Of a stretch of DNA of 64,000 bases, positions 9,341 through 17,133 are shown piece by piece. Every line of letters starts with the position of its first letter. The first letter of the stretch is position 1. Below the pieces are notes generated by a model. The model saw nothing but the letters and a program-made list of their open reading frames with translations. It had not been told where the DNA came from and did no database searches. Position numbers and translations under genes: made by a program. The DNA is from Lysinibacillus capsici (lineage in GTDB: Bacteria > Bacillota > Bacilli > Bacillales_A > Planococcaceae): positions 186,001-250,000 of the forward strand of contig NZ_PXXX01000011.1 of NCBI RefSeq assembly GCF_003367505.1, written 5' to 3'.

Positions 9341-9915
9341 TCATTGATAATATGTAAAACTTTAAATTATTATTTCATATGTAGAAACATGAATTATATC
9401 TACATACCCCCTCTTAAATGTACTATAAATAAAGATAGACTGATACTAACAAATAGATTTTTAAAAATGAAATTCCACCATCAACATTTTACAAGAAAGG
9501 GAAAGAACAAATTGCTATGCATTTCATTGTCATTAGCTACTTCATTTGTATTAGTAAATAAATGATAAACAAACCCTCTTGTGTTTTGTTTGCTCTAAAA
9601 GGTGATTAGTCTCATCAAGTTTTAAAGCATGAATTCCCTTTTTTTTCTTTTGCTATTTTTCACTCTTTTTCGGGAGCATACTTAGCCATTCGTTTGACGC
9701 AATTAAATTATTAAAGCACATTTGCTCAACATTTTGATTAACGATATCTTCGGTGCATGGATTGGTGGAATGCTTGTTGTATGGTGAAGTCCTAAATTTT
9801 CTGATTTCTGATTCGTGCAATCATTGCGGAAAGCTCCGTAAGCTAAATAGATCTTTTATTTTACATCTATATGGTTAAGTGAACCAAGATGTAAACAATT
9901 ATAAATGGTGACTGT
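9341..9915. other. Long region without a supported gene
   Basis: Leader of the SLH gene, then AT-rich sequence. A short frame around 9738-9787 reads ILINDIFGAWIGGMLVVW and stops; it looks like a scrap of a membrane protein. No start with a ribosome-binding site was found. Confidence 0.4.
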
Positions 9916-9922
9916 TTTTAAT

Positions 9923-9965
9923 AAAGGCGGCCTTCCACAAACTAATCTGTGGAGGACCGCTTTTA
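9923..9965 (+). terminator. Terminator-like GC-rich hairpin
   Basis: AAAGGCGGCCTTCCACA pairs, with two mismatches, with TGTGGAGGACCGCTTTT. It does not adjoin a recognised gene on either strand, so its transcript is unknown. Confidence 0.5.
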
Positions 9966-10019
9966 ATTTGTTCTTATTTACTTAACAATTCTCGTCTCGT
10001 GAATTCAGAAGAACAGAAC

Positions 10020-10085
10020 GCTATTCAACAATAGAGTCCAATTGTTGAATATTGTTATCTAACTAAAGCACTCTAAAGTTTAAGT
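10020..10085. repeat. Dispersed intergenic repeat copy
   Basis: AGAGTCCAATTGTTGAATAT, then TGTTATCTAACTAAAGCACT and AGTTTAAG. This matches 13866-13921 over its whole length with scattered differences. The copy lies just 3' of the EVE-domain gene. Confidence 0.55.
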
Positions 10086-10106
10086 GAAACTGTTCACAAC
10101 TTACAA

Positions 10107-10580
10107 TCAGTGTTTAAGGATCTCGGATAATGCCTGTTCCTCACCATCTAACATCGAAGTAACGATTGTCATAAAATCTTCAGCTCCAATTTCAAAATGA
10201 CCTCGACGGAATGGTAACCCCCAATTGCGATTTCCACGCGTAAAAGTGAGCTGGTTTAACAACAGTGCAATCTTAACTTCTCGACAAGGAATATAACGCA
10301 TATCTCTGCGAAATGGCACAAACGACTCCGACACTTGATGTTTGTAAGCACCGTTATCCGTAACCTGACCAATAGCAGTAAATGCTTGAACTGGCTTCCC
10401 TTTGGACATGTCTGTGCGAGGGGAATAGTATATCAGCCAATCACCTGGAGACATTTTACGCAAAGGTGCTGCCTTACCGTGACATAACTGTGCAAAACCA
10501 CCTTCTATGGCTAAATTCACATGAGAAGCGGATACAACGCCAATCCAATATCTGCTTTTCTGACTTGTTATATTCGACAT
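10107..10580 (-). CDS. EVE domain-containing protein
   Basis: The 157-residue protein has the EVE layout: RYWIGVVSASHVNLAIEGGF, then KMSPGDWLIYYSPR, VQAFTAIGQV, and FRRDMRYIPCREVKI. EVE (PUA-like) domains bind modified bases or RNA; this short single-domain form is common in Bacillales and its ligand is unknown. Start ATG 10580 has AGGGGG eight bases upstream. The DinB gene ends 11 bases upstream on the same strand, so the two probably share a transcript. Confidence 0.85.
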   Translation of the reverse strand: MSNITSQKSRYWIGVVSASHVNLAIEGGFAQLCHGKAAPLRKMSPGDWLIYYSPRTDMSKGKPVQAFTAIGQVTDNGAYKHQVSESFVPFRRDMRYIPCREVKIALLLNQLTFTRGNRNWGLPFRRGHFEIGAEDFMTIVTSMLDGEEQALSEILKH

Positions 10581-10591
10581 GATGCATCCCC

Positions 10592-11128
10592 CTACTCTTC
10601 AAATGCTGAACTTTTCAAACGATCCAGTTGTAAAAAATGATGTCTGTAATGCATTTCAATCAACATAAACCATTCCTGCGCGTTTAAAGCACCGAACGCC
10701 GGATGAAGTATCTTGTTACTTACAGGCACTTGAAGTAGAACTGATTCCGTATTCCTCATCCGTTCCACTACACTGTGAAGTCCTTCTACCAAATGCTCCA
10801 TGCTCTCTGGTGGTTGCGGAGTATAGTTTGGCGAAGCAGGGACCTTAATACGAACAGCAGGAAATTGTTCTAGTTTAAAAACAATCTTACCCTGCTCAGT
10901 TTTTTCCTTCGCTGGGTTCAATGTCGATTCGCTACCAGCTAAACATTGCTCGACATTATGTAGATGCATGAAAGCTGATTGAATTAAATGTACATACATC
11001 TGTCCAATGGACCAATCTTCTTCGTTCAGCTTTCTATGCATTTTATCCATATTGAGTTTTGTCAGTTCTGCCAAATATCTTTCTACTGTAAGTTCAAATG
11101 ACTTCAATACTTCCTTTGTACTTTTCAT
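10592..11128 (-). CDS. DinB superfamily protein
   Basis: The 178-residue helical protein carries the DinB four-helix layout, with EEDWSIGQMYVHLIQSAFMH near residues 36-55 and a C-terminal EWFMLIEMHYRHHFLQLDRL. The two histidine regions (VHLIQ and HYRHH) would supply the metal ligands normal for this fold. Family members include thiol transferases and metal-dependent hydrolases; the specific reaction cannot be assigned. It lies between the WYL regulator and the EVE gene, all on the minus strand. Confidence 0.8.
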   Translation of the reverse strand: MKSTKEVLKSFELTVERYLAELTKLNMDKMHRKLNEEDWSIGQMYVHLIQSAFMHLHNVEQCLAGSESTLNPAKEKTEQGKIVFKLEQFPAVRIKVPASPNYTPQPPESMEHLVEGLHSVVERMRNTESVLLQVPVSNKILHPAFGALNAQEWFMLIEMHYRHHFLQLDRLKSSAFEE

Positions 11129-11195
11129 CCTTCAAGCAGCTCCTCTTCATCTTGGTATAGTCACAGTATAAAAGAACACTACTGACAGGTGTATG

Positions 11196-12143
11196 TCAGT
11201 AGTGTTCTAGAATTTTTTTCGCTACTTCCCGAATCTTGAAGCGTAAAGACTTCGGCTCAATCACCTCGATATCTCCGCCCCAGCCAAGTAAATGCTGTAA
11301 TAGTTCCTCTGGATACCGAACACGAAATTGAAAGATTACATCCTCCTTCCGCTCCTCAATAGATTCAATATAAAAATTAACTGCCTCAATGATTTTGTCG
11401 GCAATTTCGGGGTTTGCCCTCATTATTATTCTTTCATCTCGATTGTCAGGTGGCCGATAGCTACTTAGGTCAAAATCATTTGGTAGAAGAAATTGATCTT
11501 CCAACACAGAAAGCTCGGACATCCGGGACAAGCGGAAATGGCGCATTTCTTGCCTCATATCACAGTATGCTAGTAAAACCCAATTTTCATGGACAAGTGT
11601 TAATCCATATGGAGAGACCACACGTTTATTTTTCCGATTCCCATCTGTTCCTGGCATTTTTTTAATATACATAAAACTGATTTTGCACTGTTTCAAAATT
11701 GCATCGCGAACTTGATTAAGATACGTTTTTACCCGCTCTTCAGTTGACTGCTCACCTATATGAAGCAGTCGCATTGTTTCCCGAACAAGCCTTGACTCGT
11801 TACGAACTGACTCCGACAAAGTAGCCTCGATTTTGCGTTTAGCGGACCTTGCATTAATACCATAATCTGTATCCAACCTTTGCTCGATAAAATCAGCTCC
11901 CATGAGCAGGGAGACGGCCTCTTCTGCTGTGAACCTAACCGGGGGTAGAAAATATCCTTCCATTAAGGAATAACCCTGACCAGGGGCGCCTAAAATGGGA
12001 ACCCCAGCCTCACTTAGTGCTTGAATATCCCTATATATCGTACGTACACTTGTCTCAAATTGAGAAGCTAAATCTTCTGCTCTCAATGTTTTGCTTCGCT
12101 GTAATTCAAGCGTGATCGCAAGCTGCCTCTCCGTTTTATTCAT
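11196..12143 (-). CDS. YafY-type HTH/WYL transcriptional regulator
   Basis: The 315-residue regulator has an N-terminal HTH_11 domain (ERQLAITLELQRSKTLRAED, then LASQFETSVRTIYRDIQAL) and a WYL domain (residues about 140-225, with VVSPYGLTLVHENWVLLAYC and RHFRLSRMSEL) followed by a WCX C-terminal extension. WYL domains sense ligands, often nucleic-acid-derived. ATG 12143 is chosen because GGAGG (12150-12154) lies six bases upstream; the frame remains open 43 codons further without another ribosome-binding site. The neighbouring DinB and EVE genes are plausible targets, by position only. Confidence 0.85.
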   Translation of the reverse strand: MNKTERQLAITLELQRSKTLRAEDLASQFETSVRTIYRDIQALSEAGVPILGAPGQGYSLMEGYFLPPVRFTAEEAVSLLMGADFIEQRLDTDYGINARSAKRKIEATLSESVRNESRLVRETMRLLHIGEQSTEERVKTYLNQVRDAILKQCKISFMYIKKMPGTDGNRKNKRVVSPYGLTLVHENWVLLAYCDMRQEMRHFRLSRMSELSVLEDQFLLPNDFDLSSYRPPDNRDERIIMRANPEIADKIIEAVNFYIESIEERKEDVIFQFRVRYPEELLQHLLGWGGDIEVIEPKSLRFKIREVAKKILEHY

Positions 12144-12355
12144 TTTTTTCCTCCACAATTTCAGCATTCTATTACAGTACTTGCCCAATAATTGAATAAC
12201 AGCAAGCAATATTGAAGCTGTATTCCTAAAAATGAGCTGCCTATGCAACTCCGTGTTCTTCAAGCAAAGCACCCGTTTTAGCTTAAATATTTTCTTTCAT
12301 ATGTTTGGGGTTAATCAGATTTAATAACCTCCCATAACGCCGTTTTATTGCTATC

Positions 12356-12700
12356 CTATTTCAAAAGTGTTACTGCCTCTTCAAAACATGCTCTTTGGAT
12401 AATGATATATCTTTTGTAGGGAACTTTAACACCAAATAAAAATTCTTTTAATACATAAACGTCTTGTCTCCAAAGGAAATTCCCAACTCCACCTTCTACT
12501 GGTAGTGAAGAAATAGAAGCTAATTCAATATATGGATAATCTCTTGTAAAGCCAACCTCTTCAAATGCTTCTCGTTTAGTAGGAGTCTCACCCTCTTCTC
12601 CAGCACCAGCTAATCCCTGCCAATATCCATAATCACTTCTATTAAAAATTGCATATTCAACCCGTGAAAGTAAACACCGAGTGCGCCATGTGCTGGCCAA
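12356..12700 (-). pseudogene. Decayed Nudix hydrolase
   Basis: The frame contains EYAIFNRSDYGYWQGLAGAG, then a Nudix box GAGEEGETP-TKREAFEEVGF. Against the canonical GX5EX7REUXEEXGU the box is short by several residues between ETP and REA. The N-terminus (MASTWRTRCLLSR) is unlike any Nudix start, and the C-terminal SHEH-type segment is missing. No ribosome-binding site precedes it. Upstream on the same strand (12700-12830) other coding-like pieces such as ITVLGGGHSVIASTCGITGR occur in shifted frames. I read this as a degraded gene with small deletions. Confidence 0.55.
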
Positions 12701-13000
12701 AGCATCTTTTTCTTCGACCTATAGGCTTTTTCTACAGACTTCTTACGCATTCCACACTAGCTTTGTTGCAGAATTCTCTACCTGTAATTCCGCAAGTGCT
12801 AGCAATAACAGAATGGCCACCACCCAAAACTGTAATTTTCTTTCGTATGCGTATTTATAGTTGGGATACCATACTTTATGATCTGCTAATACTTATTCAT
12901 TTTGTAATTATATCCCTGTAGAAATTACTGGATTTGGATTCCCCCCATGTATCGTAGCATCCATAACTGCTCTCTCTTCAATAATTAGGAAAGCTTTGTA
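12701..13000. other. Region of coding-like scraps without an intact gene
   Basis: On the minus strand, 12735-12830 reads ITVLGGGHSVIASTCGITGR, then EFCNKASVECVRSL and a stop; one frame over it continues KSVEKAYRSKKKMLWPAHGA. The two pieces look like one frameshifted gene of unknown family. Confidence 0.35.
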
Positions 13001-13007
13001 AAAGATG

Positions 13008-13036
13008 TTTACAAACAACTTAAATTTAGATATACT
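13008..13036 (+). promoter_or_regulatory. SigA-type promoter of the microprotein cluster
   Basis: TTTACA (13008-13013), 17 bases, TATACT (13031-13036): each hexamer matches the vegetative consensus at five of six positions with optimal spacing. The first micro-ORF starts 40 bases downstream. Confidence 0.7.
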
Positions 13037-13075
13037 TACAAAGTAAACAAAAAATTCTTAAGGAGGTCGAATAAA

Positions 13076-13168
13076 ATGATCGTTATCGTTAAATTGATGT
13101 CATTGGTAGCTACAACTTCATTAAAAATGAAAATCACACATTCGACCGCATCGGAATGGATCGCTTAA
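13076..13168 (+). CDS. 30-residue microprotein of unknown function
   Basis: ATG at 13076 has AGGAGG (13061-13066) nine bases upstream and a good SigA promoter 40 bases before it. The peptide begins MIVIVKLMSLVATTSLKMKI and ends SEWIA. It has a hydrophobic N-terminal third. It is followed within 30 bases by a strong hairpin, so it may be expressed alone or partly read through into the YrzI gene. No family recognised; it could be a leader peptide for the downstream genes. Confidence 0.5.
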   Translation: MIVIVKLMSLVATTSLKMKITHSTASEWIA

Positions 13169-13191
13169 GGTTTTTTTGTAAATAAGCATAC

Positions 13192-13229
13192 CCATACCGC
13201 AGGGAGAAGTGTGCCCCTGCGGTATTTTT
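13192..13229 (+). terminator. Terminator after the first micro-ORF
   Basis: ATACCGCAGGG (13194-13204) pairs perfectly with CCCTGCGGTAT, followed by TTTTG. Confidence 0.85.
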
Positions 13230-13242
13230 GTGCCTTTTTTCG

Positions 13243-13271
13243 CCGTAGAGGAGTCTCTCTACGGTTTTTTT
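13243..13271 (+). terminator. Second tandem terminator
   Basis: CCGTAGAG (13243-13250), loop, CTCTACGG (13257-13264), then a run of seven T. Two terminators in succession separate two microprotein genes. Confidence 0.8.
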
Positions 13272-13305
13272 CATTTTTCATGACATTTTAAGGAGGTGAT
13301 AATAA

Positions 13306-13452
13306 ATGATATTAAACTTTTTTGCGCTCACGATAACTATTACAAAACGTAAGGTCTCTCTTGAGAAAGCACTTCATGATGAATATGTGAAAAAAATCTT
13401 TGAAGAGAACCGAAAAAAAATTGACGATTATATTCGTATTCGTCAATTTTAA
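13306..13452 (+). CDS. YrzI family small protein
   Basis: The 48-residue product starts MILNFFALTITITKRKVSLE and continues KALHDEYVKKIFEENRKK. An N-terminal hydrophobic strand ending TITKRK followed by a charged helix with (E)xxxxHxExVxxIxEENR is the pattern of the Bac_small_yrzI family, made of short proteins of sporulating Bacillales with unknown function. AGGAGGTGA (13291-13299) precedes ATG by six to seven bases. It lies between two other tiny ORFs, matching the clustered habit of yrzI-type genes. Confidence 0.75.
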   Translation: MILNFFALTITITKRKVSLEKALHDEYVKKIFEENRKKIDDYIRIRQF

Positions 13453-13489
13453 TCTTGTTAATTAAAAAACATGAAAGGTGGTAATTGAA

Positions 13490-13555
13490 ATGTATTATAT
13501 GATCAAAAGACGTCATGCAGTTTTATGGCTGGAGAAAGACACAACCACCAGATGA
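13490..13555 (+). CDS. Possible 21-residue microprotein
   Basis: ATG at 13490 is preceded by AAAGGTGGT (13475-13483). The peptide is MYYMIKRRHAVLWLEKDTTT-R, basic and amphipathic. It lies 37 bases after the YrzI-family gene. Coding status rests only on the ribosome-binding site and context. Confidence 0.35.
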   Translation: MYYMIKRRHAVLWLEKDTTTR

Positions 13556-13601
13556 AGTAATATAAAGTGATAATTTAGCTAATTTTATAATCTCAGTTGA
13601 G

Positions 13602-13630
13602 CTAACCCGTTCTAATCTAGGACGGGTTGC
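13602..13630 (+). terminator. Hairpin closing the microprotein cluster
   Basis: AACCCGT (13604-13610) pairs with ACGGGTT (13622-13628). Only a weak T-tract follows, so termination efficiency is uncertain. Confidence 0.45.
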
Positions 13631-13865
13631 TTACTCCAATCGCAATGTTAATTAAGTTAAAAAGAAACTTATAAACTAACTATTCCAGACTACACCGTGA
13701 TAACCCTTCTTGCTTAGAAATTCATTAAATCCTTATTACTTTAACCTTCCCAGTTAGTTAAGTACATTACTTTTCCAACTAACCTAATTTTCAACATAAT
13801 TCCTTTAAAAACGTTATTCAATTAAATAGCCCTTAAACTGAAAAATGAGCTTTCCTTTTTCCAGG

Positions 13866-13921
13866 AAAGAGTCCGATTGTTGAAGATCGTTGTTATTAAA
13901 TTAAAGCACACGTTAGTTTAA
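13866..13921. repeat. Dispersed intergenic repeat copy
   Basis: AGAGTCCGATTGTTGAAGAT, then CGTTGTTATTAAATTAAAGC and AGTTTAAG, the counterpart of 10033-10085. The gene-free stretch 13631-13865 before it shows nothing else. Confidence 0.55.
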
Positions 13922-14412
13922 GAAGAACAAAAGGTTAACGCATCGTCTAAGATTAATTTTGAAAGTTTATGGTCATTAATTACAAATGGTATTTCAGAGG
14001 GTTCTACCCAAATTCGAGCAAATGATTCATGTTCTCGGAGAAAAGGTAAGCATTCGGTAACATCCATTCTAAAAAATGCCTGATAAGCAATCAATGGATA
14101 TTTTCCACTTGAATCATAAGACAGATTTTCTTTATGGCTTACTTCAATTGAACCTATGTATTTAATTGTTCCCTTTACATACCCCTCTTCATATGTTTCG
14201 CGTAGTATAGCTTCTTCTACGTTCTCCCCAATCTCTACGTGTCCACCTGGATAATTAAACCCTCGATTTTTTATTTGTGATAATAACACTTTCCCATCTC
14301 TAAAGCACACTGCATGAACACTCGTCACTATTAAAGATTCTGTTAATTTCATTCGAGGCATCCAAGTTAGCTTCACATTATTTCCACCCCAGTCTACAAA
14401 AATCGTCTGCAT
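13918..14412 (-). CDS. Nudix hydrolase
   Basis: The 164-residue protein has an intact Nudix box, GGHVEIGENVEEAILRETYE-EG, fitting GX5EX7REXXEEXG, between residues about 57 and 79. The substrate, a nucleoside diphosphate linked to another moiety, cannot be inferred. ATG 14412 has GGAG upstream at normal spacing. The unit stands alone; the dispersed repeat touches its 3' end, and AAAGCACACGTTAGTTTAAG supplies its stop codon. Confidence 0.85.
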   Translation of the reverse strand: MQTIFVDWGGNNVKLTWMPRMKLTESLIVTSVHAVCFRDGKVLLSQIKNRGFNYPGGHVEIGENVEEAILRETYEEGYVKGTIKYIGSIEVSHKENLSYDSSGKYPLIAYQAFFRMDVTECLPFLREHESFARIWVEPSEIPFVINDHKLSKLILDDALTFCSS

Positions 14413-14971
14413 ATATCTATCCCATCTCCTGTTAAATGCAATTTATCACCTAATATTAACTTTCTACACTGTTTCAAAAATCCCTCTTATTCAACAAACC
14501 GGAAATAGATTTTAAAACGTGGTAAATATACGTTTTTTATGTTGCATCAATTGTAGAATATATTACGAGTAACCAATCTTATGCCAATAGAATATATTTG
14601 GAATTTGCATATTGGTCCGTTTAAACGAATGAGGCTTCTGACTCTTATTCGAGTTCTCGTCATCTAGTAAATTTAAAAGTCTTATCAGCAAAGCCTCCCT
14701 CATGGTAATAGATTTCTTGATTGTTTTACAACTTGTATTCCACAATCTGGCCCTTTAATGCAAACAAGCGCTGATCCTTATTACAGAATGCACCCTTTTG
14801 TTGAAGATCGTTTTTCTTATTGAACTAACGTATCTGTTCGTTAAATGTAACTCTTCACATTTTACTTAATATTATAAAGGTGAATAGAAAGATACGTTAT
14901 AATTTAGTTTAGTAGTTGTAAAAGTATGTTATTTATATTATTCTCTTATAATTTTTCAAAAAGGAGTGTTT
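14413..14971. repeat. Intergenic region with two repeat-family pieces
   Basis: No convincing gene. TTATTCAACAAACCGGAAAT lies near 14488. Positions 14738-14850 carry CACAATCTGGCCCTTTAATG, then AATGCACCCTTTTGTTGAAG and ATCGTTTTTCTTATTGAACT, a long composite copy that joins the element types seen singly at 5155 and 13866. The leader of the serine hydrolase gene follows. Confidence 0.5.
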
Positions 14972-16399
14972 ATGAAAAAGATTATTGTTGTTGTATTAAT
15001 GATATTTATATTATTCTTAGGATCCACAACACAAAGTTATGCACTGTCAGATTCGAAATCTGCGGCAATACAAGCGTTGCTAGATGATGCCTCTCGAATA
15101 TCAGGTGTTCCAGGAATTTCAATCTCAATAATTGTCGATGATGAAGTGTTCTACTTTTCTTCAGGGTATGCTGACCGTGAAAAGGGGTTGACTGCAAGTG
15201 AAAATACACTCTATGAGTTAGCTTCTGTCAGTAAAGCTTTTACTGGTATGGGTATTATGCTGTTGGAAGAGCAAGGGCTGCTCTCAATGACGGACCCTGT
15301 GCAAAAATATTTACCTTGGTTTACGTTAAAGTATCAAGGAAAACCTGTTGATACGCAAAGCCTTACACTAAATAACTTTCTTCACCATACCAGTGGTCTA
15401 ACAAATATTAGGCATACTCAAAATATTCCACAAGGCAATACACCGGATATGTTGCAAAAGACTGTGGAAATGCTCGTAGATGCTGAATTGGCGTTCCCTC
15501 CTGGTGAACAGTATAACTATGGAACCGTTAATTATGACGTATTGGGTTTGGTTATTGAGATTGTGTCGCAACAAAGCTATGAAGACTTTATGAAGGAACA
15601 AGTATTTCAGCCGTTAGGTCTTCACCAGACGTATGTTTATAAAGAAGATGCTCAAGCCACTGGACAGTTGGCACAAGGCTACCGTTCTTCCTTTTTTATG
15701 ACAACTCCATTTAAAGCTCCGGATTATGCTGGGAACAAACCCGCAGGCTACATCATTTCTAATACAAAAGATATGGCACGTTGGATGGGCATACAGATGG
15801 GTATTGTGCAGGACATACCCGAAATATTTCACACGGTTATCGAAAAATCACATAGGGGTGATATGTCTGTCTCGGCTGTCAACGATATGTATTATGCGGC
15901 AGGCTGGTCGGTAAACGCCGACCAAACAATTATCGAACATACTGGGGGCAATCCAAATTTCCGAACCGAAGTAGCCATACTGCTAAATGACAGAACAGCC
16001 GTCTGCTTGCTGAGCAACGGCGCAAATACCAATATAAACTTGGTACTAAAAGTTAAAGATATATTAGACGGCAATCTAACTCAGTCATATGAAATAAGTG
16101 GCACACAGCTTTTGGATATCATTTTATCGTCTATCACTATTATTCTTTGCCTATTGGCTGTTCTGCTATTTTTCTTAGGATTACGAAAAAGGAAAACGAA
16201 TAAGAGGCAGCCAATGACAAAAAAGAGGATAATCATAACAGTTATTTTCCTGATGGCTACGATTGTCCTTGGTATACTGTGCTATGCTATCGATTGGTCA
16301 ACGATACTTATTTGGCAAACATATAGTATTCTTACAGCGTTGATTTCGTCAGCATTATTAACAGCCAGCATTACATGGTTTGTATACACTCACCGATAA
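14972..16399 (+). CDS. Membrane-anchored serine hydrolase of the beta-lactamase/PBP superfamily
   Basis: The 475-residue product has a signal peptide (residues 1-24, ending QSYA), a class C beta-lactamase-type domain, and three C-terminal membrane segments (about 378-402, 414-436, 442-470). The nucleophile motif is S85-V-S-K88; the second motif reads YNYGTVNYDVLG, where YSN/YAN is usual, so a Thr or Asn substitutes; the third is HTGG. Such proteins act outside the membrane as D-Ala-D-Ala peptidases, D-aminopeptidases or esterases rather than as lactamases. ATG 14972 is preferred over GTG 14966 because AAGGAG (14961-14966) gives normal spacing only to the former. The gene stands alone. Confidence 0.85.
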   Translation: MKKIIVVVLMIFILFLGSTTQSYALSDSKSAAIQALLDDASRISGVPGISISIIVDDEVFYFSSGYADREKGLTASENTLYELASVSKAFTGMGIMLLEEQGLLSMTDPVQKYLPWFTLKYQGKPVDTQSLTLNNFLHHTSGLTNIRHTQNIPQGNTPDMLQKTVEMLVDAELAFPPGEQYNYGTVNYDVLGLVIEIVSQQSYEDFMKEQVFQPLGLHQTYVYKEDAQATGQLAQGYRSSFFMTTPFKAPDYAGNKPAGYIISNTKDMARWMGIQMGIVQDIPEIFHTVIEKSHRGDMSVSAVNDMYYAAGWSVNADQTIIEHTGGNPNFRTEVAILLNDRTAVCLLSNGANTNINLVLKVKDILDGNLTQSYEISGTQLLDIILSSITIILCLLAVLLFFLGLRKRKTNKRQPMTKKRIIITVIFLMATIVLGILCYAIDWSTILIWQTYSILTALISSALLTASITWFVYTHR

Positions 16400-16456
16400 A
16401 ATACCTCGCTCCCAAGATAATCATAATGTTAAGTAATAAAATATAAAATTATCGGT

Positions 16457-16654
16457 ATGCTTAATAAACCTGCTACTGCAGCAGAAATTGAAACTGCAAC
16501 TGCAACATTTAAGTCTGCTACTGTAAGCATTGGGAATGGAAATACGGTCCTTTTACAAAGAAGTAGTATGGTACATGTTTTACAAAATCACCACCCACTT
16601 TATTGGACAGGATCAACTGGAAAAACTCTTTTTAATCCTAATATCAGAAACTAA
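16457..16654 (+). pseudogene. C-terminal scrap of a polymorphic-toxin-like protein
   Basis: The frame reads VSIGNGNTVLLQRSSMVHVL, then QNHHPLYWTGSTGKTLFNPN. The pattern RTVxxQxSSMxHxLxxHHPxYWxGS...FFxP is one I know from C-terminal nuclease-like regions of Gram-positive polymorphic toxins; HHPxYW is the distinctive element. There is no N-terminal delivery domain, no ribosome-binding site, and the frame stops about 20 residues after the HHP motif. It is the remnant of a toxin gene or of an orphan toxin-tip cassette. Confidence 0.5.
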
Positions 16655-16904
16655 TTTATCTAAGAATAACATTGAATGGACCTTAGAAAAAATTATAAAT
16701 AAACGAAATAACTTAGTGGTTATTTCTTCAAAAAATAGTATGAAAAGTCGGTTAAAAGGAGTTTGTGAAGAAAATGAATTCATTAATGAAGTAGTTGTAA
16801 GTGCACATGATTATCTTACTCTAAGAGAAAAAGATACTCGAACTCAGAATCTAAATGAAATGGTTGAAAAATACCCTCAGCTTAAGCAATTATTTAAAGA
16901 ATAA
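16577..16904 (+). CDS. Unknown small protein overlapping the toxin scrap
   Basis: A frame open to 16904 overlaps the toxin relic in another phase up to 16654. After that it is the only open frame and looks coding: NNIEWTLEKIINKRNNLVVI, then SRLKGVCEENEFINEVVVSA and LNEMVEKYPQLKQLFKE. No start with a ribosome-binding site is visible. It is either the toxin's own 3' end after a frameshift, or an immunity-type gene whose start has been lost. I do not recognise the family. The terminator at 16932 would serve it. Confidence 0.35.
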
Positions 16905-16931
16905 AAATATGGCAGAAGCTTGAAGATGTAC

Positions 16932-16973
16932 AATAAGCTACTATTAGTTTTCAGACTAATGGTAGCTTATTTA
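16932..16973 (+). terminator. Terminator after the toxin-like region
   Basis: AATAAGCTACTATTAG pairs with CTAATGGTAGCTTATT (one mismatch), followed by TTAATT. It indicates that this locus was once, or still is, a transcribed unit. Confidence 0.7.
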
Positions 16974-17096
16974 ATTGTTAAGTTACAAAAAGGTCGTATC
17001 CTAGAAGTCTTTAAAGCAACAGAAAGCATTTAAATGGCTCGAAATGGCTTTATCTGGTGTTTTAAGTCGTTTAAAATCCACTCTTGAATGACATCT

Positions 17097-17126
17097 AAAA
17101 AACCTCCAAATATATGGAGGTTTTTA
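17097..17126 (-). terminator. Terminator of the multicopper oxidase gene
   Basis: AAAAACCTCCA with TGGAGGTTTTT, T-runs on both strands. Confidence 0.85.
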
Positions 17127-17133
17127 AACTATT

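Noticed and set aside
9344..9565. 73-codon plus-strand frame after the SLH gene start
   Set aside because: Divergent leader region; no ribosome-binding site, and the signal-like end is cut by a stop.
14563..14745. 60-codon minus-strand frame
   Set aside because: No ribosome-binding site, overlaps the dispersed repeat and has a composition unlike coding DNA.
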